Shown: positions 1 to 10,173 of the stretch, in pieces
Layout: every line of letters starts with the position of its first letter
Position numbering within the stretch: the first letter of the stretch is position 1
Origin: Rhizomicrobium sp.
Lineage (GTDB): Bacteria; Pseudomonadota; Alphaproteobacteria; Micropepsales; Micropepsaceae
Assembly: GCA_037200045.1 (NCBI GenBank)
Contig: JBBCHM010000001.1
Coordinates: 1,798,001 to 1,862,000, forward strand
Length of the DNA: 64,000 bases
Reading direction: 5' to 3'
Position numbers and translations under genes: made by a program
The notes under the pieces: model-generated
The model's input: only the letters and a program-made list of their open reading frames with translations
Databases searched by the model: none
Told to the model about the DNA's origin: nothing

Positions 1-1
1 G

Positions 2-541
2 CCCGTCGCGGTGGCGGGCGACATGAGCCATCTGCTCTACAAGGTGCTGTACGCCGCGCTGGGCGCGCTGGCCGCCATCGCCGTCGCCGATTATGTGCTG
101 CAGAGCTACCGCTTCATGCAGCGCAACAAGATGTCGCGGCAGGAGATCAAGGAAGAATACCGCCAGAACGAGGGCGATCCCCAGATCAAGGCGAAGATCC
201 GCCAGATCCGGATCGAGCGCGCCAAGAAACGCATGATCGCGGCGGTGCCGGAAGCGACCGTCATCATCACCAATCCGACGCATTACGCGGTCGCGCTGAA
301 ATACGAGCAGGGCAAGATGGCGGCGCCGATCTGCGTCGCCAAGGGCGTCGACGCGCTGGCGCTCAGGATCCGCGAAGTGGCGAAGGAGCACGACGTGCCG
401 ATCGTCGAGAACCCGCCGCTCGCCCGCGCCCTGCACGCCACCGTCGAGGTCGACGAGGTGGTGCCGGCCGAGCACTTCAAGGCCGTGGCGCAGGTGATCG
501 GCTATGTCTATCGCCTCACCGGCAAGATCAAGGCGAAATAG
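2..541 (+). CDS. flhB: Flagellar export switch protein FlhB, C-terminal part (5' end outside window)
   Basis: This is the C-terminal part of FlhB, the flagellar type III export gate component that switches export from hook to filament substrates. The reading frame is open from base 2, so the start lies outside the window. The visible part has the end of the last membrane helix, a charged linker (QEIKEEYRQNEGDP) and the cytoplasmic domain. The NPTH autocleavage motif is at 272-283, where FlhB/YscU proteins cut themselves between Asn and Pro. The linker and the PPLARAL segment downstream are typical of FlhB rather than of a virulence-type homologue, though this is judged from motifs only. No other flagellar gene is visible to the right, so this is probably the last gene of a flagellar cluster. 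Confidence 0.93.
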   Translation, partial: PVAVAGDMSHLLYKVLYAALGALAAIAVADYVLQSYRFMQRNKMSRQEIKEEYRQNEGDPQIKAKIRQIRIERAKKRMIAAVPEATVIITNPTHYAVALKYEQGKMAAPICVAKGVDALALRIREVAKEHDVPIVENPPLARALHATVEVDEVVPAEHFKAVAQVIGYVYRLTGKIKAK

Positions 542-594
542 AATCGATTCGCGCGGAGCCGTGGAGAAAGCATCACAGCAATCACACAAACAAC

Positions 595-719
595 TGTCAT
601 CCGCCGCGAATGCGGCGGACCCAGGTGAAGCAGCATAGCTTTGTCGATCAGGGGTCTCGTTCAACGCGCTCCGCCGGCGCAGATGTCAGCTGGGTCCGCC
701 GCATTCGCGGCGGATGACA
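595..719. repeat. Paired palindromic REP-like element, copy 1
   Basis: Two 33-bp arms at 595-627 and 687-719 are inverted copies of each other with one mismatch and a 60-bp spacer. Each arm itself holds a palindrome built on GTCCGCCGC/GCGGCGGA and begins or ends with TGTCA. The same layout recurs at 31404-31527 and 35998-36127 with different inner bases. This is the pattern of paired REP elements (BIMEs), spread by RAYT-type transposases in other bacteria. It lies between the ends of flhB and the convergent deacetylase gene, where it could also act as a bidirectional terminator. Confidence 0.75.
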
Positions 720-756
720 CCGTTTTTTGATTTCGAAATTCTTCCGTCTTGGGACG

Positions 757-1659
757 CTACCGGCACAGCGTGTCGAAGGGCAGGACCTTCACGAGGCGCG
801 GCGCGAAGCTCACGCCGCGCGCCACCAGCGCCTGTTCGAGATTCGCCGGCGTCGGCGGCAGGCGCGGATCGAGCTGCGCGGCGTAGAACGGATCGCGCTC
901 GGCCTCTTCCAGCGGCACGTAGCCGACGCCCCGGCTCTTATAGAGATCGAGCAGGCGCGGCATCATCCGCGCGTCGAAGGCGCCCAGATGCATCAGGAGC
1001 ACATAAGGGATGTCGCGGCCGAAAAGCTGCATCGACAAAGCGTGGTAGTAGGCAAGACTCGCATCCGCCGCCGATAGGAAGGCGGTTTCCATCGTCGCGA
1101 TGGTCGCGTCGTCGTGCCGGGCTACGCAGCGCGCATAGGTGTCGTTCCACTGATAGTCGTCGAAGCTCATCGTCACCGCGGCGATGCGGTAGCCATGCGC
1201 CGCGAGGAAGGCGCGCGCCTCCAGATGCTTGGCCAGCGTGTCGCCCTCGGCGAGATAGGGATAGCGCAGCCAGTGCCAGTCCTGCCCCGTCATCAAGGGC
1301 GTGATCGCGGCCTCGCCTTGCAGCGTGTCGGCGCTCCACTCCGCCAGCGTGTGCATGTCGAGGCTCATATGCGAATAGGTATGGTTGGCGAGCGGAAAGC
1401 CGGCGTCGCGCCACAGTTGCAGCACCGGCGCGGCGGGCGGATCGTCCACCAGCCGCAGACCGTTGACGAAGCCGTAGACCGGCCCGGTATTCGCGGCCTT
1501 GAGAGCGGCGATGATCTTCGCCGCGATCTCGACCCGCGTCGTATCGGCGGGGAGCGCGGCGTGCGAGGGCAGATCGTCGAAGGTGATGGCGATCTTCATC
1601 TCGGCCTCCGCCGGCGCGGCGAACAGGCAGAGCGCGGCGGCCAGGATCAGCTTTCTCAT
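757..1659 (-). CDS. Secreted polysaccharide deacetylase (NodB-like)
   Basis: This 300-residue protein has a Sec signal peptide of about 19 residues ending AEA. It carries the NodB-fold deacetylase motifs: TFDD at residues 26-29 (catalytic base and metal Asp) and HTYSH at 93-97 (metal His pair). Members remove N- or O-acetyl groups from polysaccharides such as peptidoglycan or exopolysaccharide; the substrate here is unknown. Its start codon overlaps the stop of the upstream SGNH hydrolase gene by 4 bp, so the two are co-translated. Together they suggest a secreted carbohydrate ester/amide-processing pair in the periplasm. Confidence 0.85.
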   Translation of the reverse strand: MRKLILAAALCLFAAPAEAEMKIAITFDDLPSHAALPADTTRVEIAAKIIAALKAANTGPVYGFVNGLRLVDDPPAAPVLQLWRDAGFPLANHTYSHMSLDMHTLAEWSADTLQGEAAITPLMTGQDWHWLRYPYLAEGDTLAKHLEARAFLAAHGYRIAAVTMSFDDYQWNDTYARCVARHDDATIATMETAFLSAADASLAYYHALSMQLFGRDIPYVLLMHLGAFDARMMPRLLDLYKSRGVGYVPLEEAERDPFYAAQLDPRLPPTPANLEQALVARGVSFAPRLVKVLPFDTLCR

Positions 1660-2972
1660 TTCCGTTTTCCCCGAGGCGCCGGACGGGCGGGCGGCGCGAA
1701 GAAGGCGAGCGGGATCAACTCGGCCATCGCCTTATAGCCTTCGACCGAAGGATGGATATGGTCGCCGCTGTCGAACGCCGGCAGGAGATGATCGGGCGCG
1801 GCGGGATCGCGCAATGCCGCGTCGAAATCGACCACGGCGTCGGCATTGCCCGTCCCGCGGATCCAGGCGTTGAGCGCCTGGCGGTCGGCCTCGTTCGCGG
1901 CGGCCGGGTGGTAATAGGTGAAGCCCATGAACGGCATGACGGTGCCGGCCATCACCTTGATGCCGTGATCGCGCGCCCGCTGGACGATCTGGCGATAGGC
2001 CGCGATGGCGCGGGCCACCAGCGCCTCATGGTCCGGCATCGGCGCCGCCGCGTCGCGCGTCAGCATGCCGATGTCGTTGACGCCTTCGAGCAGGATCAGC
2101 CAATGCACGCCGTTCTGGCTGAGCACGTCGCGGTCGAAGCGCGCCAGTGCGTTGGGGCCGAGCCCGTCGAGCAGCATCCGGTTGCCGCCGATGCCCATGT
2201 TGAGCACGCCGATGCCGCGCGTGGCCGGATCGGCCTGGAGCCGGCGCGCCAGATCGTCGGGCCAGCGGTTGTTGGCGTTGGGGATCGAGCCGCGCCCATC
2301 GGTGATCGAATCGCCGAGCGCGACGACGGCGCCCCGCGCCCCTTGAACCTCGACGGCTTCGACCATGTACCAATGTTCGAGCATGGCGTAAGGCGCGAGC
2401 GTCGCCGCCGTGAGCTGGTCGCCCGGCGCCAGGAACGTCGCGGCCCGCGCGCCGGGATGGCCAGTCGGCTGGAAATCGAGCCGGTCGTAATGCAGCGTGA
2501 TCGTCAGGTCCGACAGCGGCGCGACCGGGAAGGCGAGCGGATCGGACAGGAAATCCGCCCCGGCGGGCACGGTCACGTCGGCCTGGCCGGCGAAGGTCAG
2601 GGCGGCGTCGCTTTGCGGCACGATCGCGCCCAGCACGCCGGGCATCGGCCGGGCGATGTGCACCGCCGTCAGATGCAGCGGAGCGGTGCCGTAGGCGTTG
2701 GAAATCCGTACACGGATTACCGGCCCGCCGACCGAGAGATGCACGGTCTGCCGCAGCGTGGTGTCCTGCAACGCCTCGGCCGGAAGCTGGTTCGAGGGTT
2801 CGGGCAATTGCTGGGCCGCCGACCAGGTCCCGATCCATCCCAGAGTTTGGGCGGGCCGCGCCGGCCCGGGCGCGTGTGCCGCTCCCGCGACGACTCCGTG
2901 CGCCGGAGCGGCCGCCACATGCGCGCTCACCAGGACGGCGAACAGCGCCGCCGCGATCCCTAGCCGTCTCAA
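1656..2972 (-). CDS. Secreted SGNH/GDSL-family hydrolase
   Basis: This 438-residue protein has a signal peptide rich in Ala and Val over the first 22 or so residues. The SGNH catalytic blocks are visible: GDSITDG with the Ser nucleophile at 222, a GGNR block, a GVNDIG block, and D404-x-x-H407 near the C-terminus. A long N-terminal beta-rich region of about 190 residues precedes the catalytic domain, as in the rhamnogalacturonan acetylesterase/lipase-like group. It is probably a periplasmic or secreted carbohydrate esterase. Its stop overlaps the start of the deacetylase gene, so both form an operon transcribed away from cckA. Confidence 0.85.
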   Translation of the reverse strand: MRRLGIAAALFAVLVSAHVAAAPAHGVVAGAAHAPGPARPAQTLGWIGTWSAAQQLPEPSNQLPAEALQDTTLRQTVHLSVGGPVIRVRISNAYGTAPLHLTAVHIARPMPGVLGAIVPQSDAALTFAGQADVTVPAGADFLSDPLAFPVAPLSDLTITLHYDRLDFQPTGHPGARAATFLAPGDQLTAATLAPYAMLEHWYMVEAVEVQGARGAVVALGDSITDGRGSIPNANNRWPDDLARRLQADPATRGIGVLNMGIGGNRMLLDGLGPNALARFDRDVLSQNGVHWLILLEGVNDIGMLTRDAAAPMPDHEALVARAIAAYRQIVQRARDHGIKVMAGTVMPFMGFTYYHPAAANEADRQALNAWIRGTGNADAVVDFDAALRDPAAPDHLLPAFDSGDHIHPSVEGYKAMAELIPLAFFAPPARPAPRGKRK

Positions 2973-3111
2973 CGCTTCCGCCCGCCCGTTCCTGGTACCG
3001 ATACCAGAAGGCTATCCATTGGCATTTATCAATGCAATGCGACGGCCCGTTAACGGAGATTGCCGATTAGGCCCGGGCTCGAAAAGAGCCTACCTTGAAG
3101 GGGTACGAATC

Positions 3112-5232
3112 ATGATGGCGACCCGCGTTTTCAACAGCAGTCTGGGCATACCGGCCGGCGCCTGGCGCTGGGCGGCGCTGGGATTCGTGTTCCTGGCGCT
3201 CGGATCGGCGGGACTGGCGGTGGCGACGCCGCACGCAGTCGGCTGGGCCGGCGTCATGCTGCTGGCGGCGATCGGCGCGGTCGCCAGCCTGTTCCTCTTC
3301 GCGGTCTGGCCCAAGGACAAGCTCTCCGCCGCCGACGCAAGGCGCGTCGCCGAGGCCGCGGCGCGGGCCAATATCGCCTGGGCGATCACCGCCACGGACG
3401 GCGCCGTGGTCGACTGCAACGACGTCTATCGCCGCATGTCGGGCGCCAAGGAGGGCGAGTCCGCCCCGCCGCCCGAACTGGCGCTGGCCGGCGAGCCTTC
3501 CGCCGCCGTGCTCTATCGCCTGACGCGCGGCGCCGCCGACGGCGTGCCGCGCGAGGAATCCTTCGCGGTCGGTCCGGGGATCGAACTCGTCGCCGCGGTC
3601 AGGCCGCTGTCGAACGGCCAGACCGCCTGGTGGTTCACGCCGCGCCTGTCGAATCCGGCGGTGCCGGCCGCACCCGCCAAGCCCACCGCCGCGCCGCCGC
3701 CGGTCACCGCGCCGGCCGCCGTCGGCGACATCTTCCGCGACGCGCCGGTCGGCGTCGCCTTCGCCGGCAGCGACGGGCGGGTCGTCGACGCCAATCCGGC
3801 CTTCGCGAAATTCTTCGGCGTGCCGGGCGCGCTGGCGGGGCGGCCGTTCGGCGAACTGGTCGAGGCCGCCGACCGCGACCGCGTGGTCGAGCTCATCGCC
3901 CAGGCGGCGCAGGGCGCGCACAATGTCGCCAGCGCCGAACTGCGCGCCGCCGGCATCGACGAGCGCACCGCGGAACTGTTCGCCAGCCCGATCAGCGGCG
4001 GGCGCGCCATTCTCTATCTCGTCGACGTCTCCGAGCAGAAGGCGCTGGAGACCAAATTCGCCCAGAGCCAGAAGATGCAGGCGGTCGGCCAGCTCGCCGG
4101 CGGCGTGGCGCACGATTTCAACAACCTGCTCACCGTCATCATCGGCAATTCCGAATTCCTCCTGATGCGCCACCAGGCGGGCGATCCCTCGTTCAAGGAG
4201 ATCAACGAGATCCACCAGAACGCGCTGCGCGCCGCCACGCTGGTGGGCCAGCTTCTCGCCTTCTCGCGCAAGCAGACGATGCAGCCGCGCGTGCTGGCGG
4301 TGCGCGACGTGGTCGGCGAACTGGCGCTGATGCTGCGGCGCCTCTTGCGCGAGGGCGTGGACCTGAAGCTCGAGCACGGCGCGGATGTGTGGCCGATCCA
4401 TGCCGACGAGGCGCAGCTTTCCAACGCGATCATCAACCTGGTGGTCAACGCGCGCGACGCCATGCCCAAGGGAGGTACGGTCACGATCCGCACGGCGAAC
4501 GAGGCGGTGACGGCACCGGTCGCCTTCGGCACCGGCGTGATGCCGGCCGGCGATTACGTCCGCATCGAGGTCGCCGACACCGGCACCGGCATCGCCAAGG
4601 AGCATCTGGGCAAGATCTTCGATCCGTTCTTCACAACGAAACCCGTGGGCCAGGGCACGGGGCTGGGCCTCGCCACCGTCTACGGCATCGTCAAGCAGAC
4701 CGGCGGCTTCATCATGGTCGATTCGGAAGTCGGCAAGGGCACGACCTTCCGCATCTACCTGCCGCGCCACCGCATCGACGCCAACGCGGCGCTGACCGCC
4801 GAGCCGGAACGCGCCGGCCCGCGCGACGTGACCGGCCAGGACACGATCCTGCTGGTCGAGGACGAAGAGGCGGTGCGCAGCTTCGCGGCGCGGGCGCTCA
4901 AGATGCGCGGCTACAGCGTGCTGGAGGCGAGCGGCGGCGAGGAAGCGCTGGAGATCGTCAAGAACGCCAAGGCGCCCATTGACCTGCTTATTACAGATGT
5001 CGTGATGCCGAACATGGACGGGCCGACCCTGGTGCGCGCCGTCAAGCGGATCAAGCCCGATATGGCGGTGATCTTCATGTCCGGCTACGCCGAGGAAGCC
5101 TTCCGCCGCAACGACGAGAAGGCCGAGGATTTGCATTTCCTGCCCAAGCCGTTCGGGCTGAAGCAACTCGCAGCCAAGGTGAAGGAAGTGCTGAGCGGCG
5201 CGCCGGCGCCGAAGCGGGTTGTTGGCGAGTAG
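3112..5232 (+). CDS. cckA: Hybrid sensor histidine kinase CckA
   Basis: This is the 706-residue hybrid kinase that controls the CtrA cell-cycle phosphorelay in alphaproteobacteria through ChpT. In order it has two N-terminal membrane helices (about residues 15-65), two PAS-like regions (about 85-165 and 205-310), an H-box with [11 protein letters not shown] and phospho-accepting His334, a GHKL ATPase domain ([24 protein letters not shown]), and a C-terminal receiver with Asp629 in [13 protein letters not shown]. Length and order match Caulobacter CckA (about 690 residues). The start was placed at the ATG after GGGGTACGAATC because the frame further upstream overlaps the divergent hydrolase gene. 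The 3' end overlaps the next gene by 14 bp. Confidence 0.9.
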   Translation: MMATRVFNSSLGIPAGAWRWAALGFVFLALGSAGLAVATPHAVGWAGVMLLAAIGAVASLFLFAVWPKDKLSAADARRVAEAAARANIAWAITATDGAVVDCNDVYRRMSGAKEGESAPPPELALAGEPSAAVLYRLTRGAADGVPREESFAVGPGIELVAAVRPLSNGQTAWWFTPRLSNPAVPAAPAKPTAAPPPVTAPAAVGDIFRDAPVGVAFAGSDGRVVDANPAFAKFFGVPGALAGRPFGELVEAADRDRVVELIAQAAQGAHNVASAELRAAGIDERTAELFASPISGGRAILYLVDVSEQKALETKFAQSQKMQAVGQLAGGVAHDFNNLLTVIIGNSEFLLMRHQAGDPSFKEINEIHQNALRAATLVGQLLAFSRKQTMQPRVLAVRDVVGELALMLRRLLREGVDLKLEHGADVWPIHADEAQLSNAIINLVVNARDAMPKGGTVTIRTANEAVTAPVAFGTGVMPAGDYVRIEVADTGTGIAKEHLGKIFDPFFTTKPVGQGTGLGLATVYGIVKQTGGFIMVDSEVGKGTTFRIYLPRHRIDANAALTAEPERAGPRDVTGQDTILLVEDEEAVRSFAARALKMRGYSVLEASGGEEALEIVKNAKAPIDLLITDVVMPNMDGPTLVRAVKRIKPDMAVIFMSGYAEEAFRRNDEKAEDLHFLPKPFGLKQLAAKVKEVLSGAPAPKRVVGE

Positions 5233-6202
5233 CGCTTTGCAAATCCCCGTCATCGATATCGCGCCGTTTTCTTCCGGAGCCGGACCCGCGTCCGTCGCGG
5301 CGCAGTGGGACGCGGCGATGCGGGGGATGGGGTTCGCGCTGATCGGCGGCCATGGCATCGACAAGGAATTGATCGACGGCATCTACGATCATGCGCGGGC
5401 GTTCTTCGCGCGGCCGCTCGCGGAGAAAGCAAAGCTCACTTTTCCAGACAAGGGCCGCGGCCAGGGTTATCTACCGCTGCGTAGCGAGGTCGTCGGCGGC
5501 GGGCGCGATCCGGACGCGCGGCCCGATCTCTGCGAGTCGCTCACCTTCGCCAATCCGCGCTTCGACCGGGCGGCGCCAGACAATGCGCTCGACGCGCGGC
5601 TCTATCGCGCCAATCTGTGGCCGCACGTCATGCCGGGCTTTCGCGAGACGGTGGAGGCCTATATCGCGGCGGGCCGCGACCTGGCGCTGACGCTGATGCG
5701 GCTGAGCGCCGTGGCGCTCGGCCTGCCGGAGGACTATTTCGCGCCGTTCTTCGATCACATGGAACTGAACCTGCGTTGCGTGCTTTATCCCGACCAGCCG
5801 GAGGCACCGGACGCGCACGAACTGCGCTACGGCCCGCACACCGATTTCTCCGGCTTCACCATCCTGCGCCAGGACGCGGCGCCGGGCGGGCTTCAGGTGA
5901 AGAGCGGCGCGGACTGGATCGACGTGCCGGCGGTGCCGGGCACGCTGGTCATCAACGCCGGCGATCTGATCCAGCGCTGGACCAACGACCGCTGGGTGTC
6001 GAACGTGCACCGCGTGGTGAACCCGCCGCGCGATCGGACGAGCGGCACACGCCGGCTCTCCATCGTGTTGTTCACCGGTCCGAACAGCGATGCCGAGATC
6101 GCCTGCCTGCCGGGTTGCGGGCCGGCGCATTATCCGCCCATTCTCGCCGGACTCCATTCCGAAGAGAGGATGCGGCAGACCTATGGGAAGACTTCGGCCT
6201 GA
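5219..6202 (+). CDS. 2-oxoglutarate/Fe(II)-dependent oxygenase, isopenicillin N synthase-like
   Basis: This 327-residue protein belongs to the isopenicillin N synthase/plant-type 2OG oxygenase family. The DIOX_N region (IPVIDIAPF) starts near residue 8. The iron triad is H207-x-D209 (GPHTDFSG) with H264 (SNVHRVV). R279-x-S281 would bind the 2-oxoglutarate carboxylate. The start is a TTG overlapping the end of cckA, and a nearby TTG at 5237 is an alternative. The substrate is unknown; bacterial members act on small molecules and amino acid derivatives. It runs with the adenosine deaminase-like gene, whose likely start lies 20 bp inside this gene. Confidence 0.85.
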   Translation: MLASSALQIPVIDIAPFSSGAGPASVAAQWDAAMRGMGFALIGGHGIDKELIDGIYDHARAFFARPLAEKAKLTFPDKGRGQGYLPLRSEVVGGGRDPDARPDLCESLTFANPRFDRAAPDNALDARLYRANLWPHVMPGFRETVEAYIAAGRDLALTLMRLSAVALGLPEDYFAPFFDHMELNLRCVLYPDQPEAPDAHELRYGPHTDFSGFTILRQDAAPGGLQVKSGADWIDVPAVPGTLVINAGDLIQRWTNDRWVSNVHRVVNPPRDRTSGTRRLSIVLFTGPNSDAEIACLPGCGPAHYPPILAGLHSEERMRQTYGKTSA

Positions 6203-7763
6203 GCGCTTGCGGCCCTGGATTCCCGCTTTCGCGGGAATGACAATTGTGTTTGTTGCACTGGCAGCGCAGGCCGCGCCTTTACCATCGCGCGAGGATCGCG
6301 TCGCGGCGGTGATCGCGCGCGCCGCCGCCTCGCCGCCGGCCTTGCGCATCCTGCTGCAGCCGATGCCGAAGGGCGGCGACCTGCACAACCATCTCGACGG
6401 CTCGGTCTATGCCGAGGACTATCTGAAATGGGCGAGCGAGGACGGCGATTGCATCGCGCGGGCGGCGCGGGCGATCACCCCGCCGCCCTGCGCCGCCGAC
6501 CAGGTGCCGGCCAAGGACCTCGTCGGCCGCGATCCGAAATTCTACCAGGAGACTATCGACGCGCTGTCGATGCGCAACTGGTCTCCCGGCGGCGGCACCG
6601 GCGAGGCGTCGGGCCACGACCACACTTTCGCGGCCTTCGCGCGGTTCATCCCGGCCGGCGCGGGGCATCTGGGCGACATGCTGGCGGCGACGCGGCGGAT
6701 CGCGGCGGCCGATCATGTGACCTATATCGAGCAGATGACCGATCCCGCCGGCGCGTTCTCGCTTGCGCTGTTCGGCGACGATGTTTCGTTCGACGCCGCC
6801 GATCTGTCCAGGAGCTTCGACGCGGTGGCGCCGAAACTGCCCGCCCTGGCGGCGGCCGCGCGCGCCGAATACGACGCGGCCGAGGCGAAGATGCGCGCGG
6901 CGCTGGCCTGCGGCACGCCGGGGGCCGACGCCGCCTGCGCCGTGACGGTGCGTTATCTCTTCTATGTCGTGCGCACCCTGCCGCCCAAACAGGTGTTCGC
7001 GCAGATCGCGCTGGGCTTCACGCTGGCCGCGACCGATCCGCGCTTCGTCGGTGTCGATCTGGTGGCGCCGGAGGACGATCCCGTCAGCCTGCGCGATTTC
7101 GAATTGCAGATGGAGATGTTCCGCTTCTTTAAGACCTGCTTTCCCGGCGTGAACCTGTCGCTGCATGCCGGCGAGCTGGCGCTGGGCCTCGTGCCGCCGA
7201 CCGAGCTCGGCTTTCACATCCGCGACACGGTGGAGATCGCCGGCGCGCGGCGGATCGGCCACGGCTATTCGATCCCCTATGAACGCGACGCCGCCGGCCT
7301 GCTGGCCGAGATGGCGGCGAAGAAGATCGCGGTCGAGATCAATCTCACCAGCAACGCCATAACGCCGGGCATATCAGGCGCGGAGCATCCGCTGGCGCTC
7401 TATCGCCGCGCCGGCGTGCCGGTGACGCTGTCGGCGGACGACGAGGGCGTGTTCCGCATCGACCTCACCCACGAATATGTTCGCGCGGTGACGGAGCAGA
7501 AGCTCGGCTATCTCGATCTCAAGCGAATCGCGCGCAACGGGCTGGAATACAGCTTCCTGCCGGGGGCGAGCCTGTGGACCGGCGGCGACTATCGCAAGCC
7601 GGCGCCTGCCTGCGCCGGCAATGTGCCCGGCGCCGCGAAGCCGACCGCGCCTTGCGCGGCGTTCCTGGCGGCGAACGAAAAGGCTTCGGTGCAGTGGCCT
7701 TTCGAGCATGAAATCGCGGCCTATGAAGATGCGGTCCTGGCCGGTCCGTTCGCGAAGCCCTGA
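6183..7763 (+). CDS. Secreted adenosine deaminase-like protein (ADGF/ADA family)
   Basis: This is a metal-dependent amidohydrolase of the adenosine deaminase superfamily. The motifs are HNHLDGS (metal His pair), SLHAGEL (catalytic region), RIGHGYSI and LSADDEGVF (metal Asp pair). Adenosine is the family substrate but has not been shown here. The longest sensible start, ATG 6183, gives a 526-residue protein with an Arg-containing n-region and a hydrophobic stretch ending AAQAA, a plausible signal peptide; ATG 6237 would leave only a short uncharged leader. A REP-like palindrome encodes part of this leader. The many Cys residues (for example CIARAARAITPPPC) fit a periplasmic location. Confidence 0.8.
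   Translation: MGRLRPERLRPWIPAFAGMTIVFVALAAQAAPLPSREDRVAAVIARAAASPPALRILLQPMPKGGDLHNHLDGSVYAEDYLKWASEDGDCIARAARAITPPPCAADQVPAKDLVGRDPKFYQETIDALSMRNWSPGGGTGEASGHDHTFAAFARFIPAGAGHLGDMLAATRRIAAADHVTYIEQMTDPAGAFSLALFGDDVSFDAADLSRSFDAVAPKLPALAAAARAEYDAAEAKMRAALACGTPGADAACAVTVRYLFYVVRTLPPKQVFAQIALGFTLAATDPRFVGVDLVAPEDDPVSLRDFELQMEMFRFFKTCFPGVNLSLHAGELALGLVPPTELGFHIRDTVEIAGARRIGHGYSIPYERDAAGLLAEMAAKKIAVEINLTSNAITPGISGAEHPLALYRRAGVPVTLSADDEGVFRIDLTHEYVRAVTEQKLGYLDLKRIARNGLEYSFLPGASLWTGGDYRKPAPACAGNVPGAAKPTAPCAAFLAANEKASVQWPFEHEIAAYEDAVLAGPFAKP
6215..6242. repeat. Single REP-like palindrome inside the signal-peptide region of the next gene
   Basis: The palindrome ATTCCCGC/GCGGGAAT with CTGG before it and TGACA after it matches the layout of the REP-like arms seen elsewhere in the window. 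In the frame of the downstream deaminase it reads WIPAFAGMT, the peptide commonly seen when such an element is translated. It appears as a single unit, not a pair. Confidence 0.7.
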
Positions 7764-7780
7764 CCCGTCCCGGCGGGTGC

Positions 7781-8476
7781 CTACGCCTCCGCCGCGATGT
7801 ACATGTCGACATGGGAGCCCTTGCGCATCGGCTCGAAGTCGGAGGGGTAAAGTTCGAAGTCCGGCGCGGGGACCGTCTTGAGGCCCGAGCGCGGCAGAAG
7901 TTCGCCCCAGATCTTGCCCATCGCGGCCTGCATCTGCGGATGCAGGGCGGAGCCGTCGAGCGTCAGGCGGAAGACCGCGTGGACATGCGCGTCCAGCGCG
8001 ATGCGCTCGAAGCCGTCGGGCAGCGGCGCGTCGCCCGTCACCTCCACGCCGGCGATGTATTTGAGGGCGCCCTCCTCCTTGTCCTCCATCCGGCATACGC
8101 CATAGCTGCGCGCATCGGCCTGGCCGGCCAGCGGCAGGACGCGGATGAGCCGTGGCCACAACCCGGGAATGCCGCTCTTGTTCTCGTCGGTGAACAGGGC
8201 GCCGACGCCGGCCACGGTGAAGGCGGCGCGCGGCACGCGATCGGCAAGCAGTTCGACTTTCGCGGTGGCGGGCATGACGGTCTCCTTCCTGGGTTGCTCG
8301 AGGGCTTCGCGCTTGAACTGGCCGGGCGGCACGCCATAGCGTCGATGAAAGGCGCGGGTGAACGCCTCCTGGCTTTCGTGGCCGCAATCGAAGGCCAGCT
8401 CCGCCACCGTGAGCGGCCCGCCCCGGTGCGCCTCGATATAGGCAAGGATATCGGCCAGGAAATCGGGCTCGGACAT
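7781..8476 (-). CDS. GyrI-like effector-binding regulator with a shortened AraC-type DNA-binding domain
   Basis: The C-terminal part (about residues 70-231) is a GyrI/SOUL-like small-molecule-binding domain. The N-terminal part resembles an AraC/XylS domain but is only about 50 residues long: the first helix-turn-helix (PLTVAELAF) runs straight into the end of the second (DCGHESQEAFTRAF, then GVPPGQFKRE). About 45 residues that normally separate them are absent. The frame is open throughout, so this is a deletion or an unusual family form rather than a visible frameshift. DNA binding by a normal AraC mode is therefore doubtful. It converges on the adenosine deaminase-like gene. Confidence 0.8.
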   Translation of the reverse strand: MSEPDFLADILAYIEAHRGGPLTVAELAFDCGHESQEAFTRAFHRRYGVPPGQFKREALEQPRKETVMPATAKVELLADRVPRAAFTVAGVGALFTDENKSGIPGLWPRLIRVLPLAGQADARSYGVCRMEDKEEGALKYIAGVEVTGDAPLPDGFERIALDAHVHAVFRLTLDGSALHPQMQAAMGKIWGELLPRSGLKTVPAPDFELYPSDFEPMRKGSHVDMYIAAEA

Positions 8477-8578
8477 CGGCGGATCATGGCAGGCGGCCGA
8501 GGCGCCGTCCTGACGGGCTTGCGGCCACCCTTTGCCGCCCGATACGTTTGCTCAAGGACGCGCAGCCAGGAGACGCCG

Positions 8579-8794
8579 ATGGCAGAGCCCAACGAGTCCA
8601 ATTCCGCCCAGGAAAAGCAGGATCGGCGGAAACCCAAGCCGGTTGCGCTCGACCCGCTGGCCAACCACACGGTTCCGGTGGCCGACGGCGCGGTCCATGG
8701 CGGCGAGGAGACCAAGCCCGGCCAGATGGACGGCGACGAGGACATCTCGCCGAGCGCCCCGCAAAGCGAGGTCGAACGGGCGGTGCGGCGCTGA
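8579..8794 (+). CDS. Small hydrophilic protein of unknown function
   Basis: A 71-residue, highly charged, probably disordered protein starting at an ATG with AGGAG nine bases upstream. It is rich in Lys/Arg in the first half (QDRRKPKP) and Asp/Glu in the second. It has no signal peptide, membrane helix or recognised motif. It is divergent from the GyrI-like regulator and lies just upstream of recA. The Shine-Dalgarno and codon use favour a real gene; the function is unknown. Confidence 0.55.
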   Translation: MAEPNESNSAQEKQDRRKPKPVALDPLANHTVPVADGAVHGGEETKPGQMDGDEDISPSAPQSEVERAVRR

Positions 8795-8808
8795 GCCGCC
8801 CGGCTTGG

Positions 8809-8823
8809 GAACGAGCCAAGAAC
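8809..8823. promoter_or_regulatory. Candidate LexA (SOS) box, distal, upstream of recA
   Basis: GAAC-N7-GAAC, which on the other strand is the exact GTTC-N7-GTTC direct repeat known as the alphaproteobacterial LexA site. It lies 134 bp before the recA start, just after the small upstream gene. The match is exact, but the distance is large for direct repression unless the promoter is distal. Confidence 0.4.
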
Positions 8824-8877
8824 AACATGTGGTATTTCCGCGGAAAACCATTGCTTTAACCAGTATCTTGCAAATGA

Positions 8878-8892
8878 GAACAAATCGTGTAC
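8878..8892. promoter_or_regulatory. Candidate LexA (SOS) box, proximal, upstream of recA
   Basis: On the minus strand this reads GTAC-N7-GTTC, one base from the alphaproteobacterial LexA consensus GTTC-N7-GTTC. It lies 65 bp upstream of the recA start. A weak -35-like TTGCAA at 8868 and -10-like TACTTT at 8890 would bracket it, so LexA bound here would block the promoter. The promoter boxes themselves are weak. Confidence 0.45.
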
Positions 8893-8956
8893 TTTGATCG
8901 CCTCGTGGCGGCGGCTTGGGTTTTCCTTGCCGCTCTGAAATAAGGAGGCGCATCTC

Positions 8957-10042
<1,086 letters not shown>

Positions 10043-10133
10043 GCCGGTCCGGCAAGGCCGGCTTGTTGATTATCGCGCGGCTGATGCTGCGCTTTGTGTT
10101 CGTTCCTTTATTGGCATGAGGGAACGACTCCGG

Positions 10134-10170
10134 CGAAGGGGCGCCCCGCCACGGGCGCCCCTTCGTTTTT
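10134..10170 (+). terminator. Intrinsic terminator after recA
   Basis: A perfect 13-bp GC-rich stem (10134-10146 with 10153-10165), a 6-base loop and five T residues. It lies about 90 bp beyond the recA stop and before alaS. Confidence 0.85.
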
Positions 10171-10173
10171 CTC

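Noticed and set aside
1752..2963. A 403-codon plus-strand frame opposite the SGNH hydrolase
   Set aside because: The opposite strand holds intact SGNH motifs and a signal peptide; this frame has none.
3067..5382. A 771-codon open frame on the minus strand opposite cckA
   Set aside because: It mirrors a clear kinase gene, is rich in His/Arg/Gly as expected of antisense high-GC frames and has no recognisable domain.
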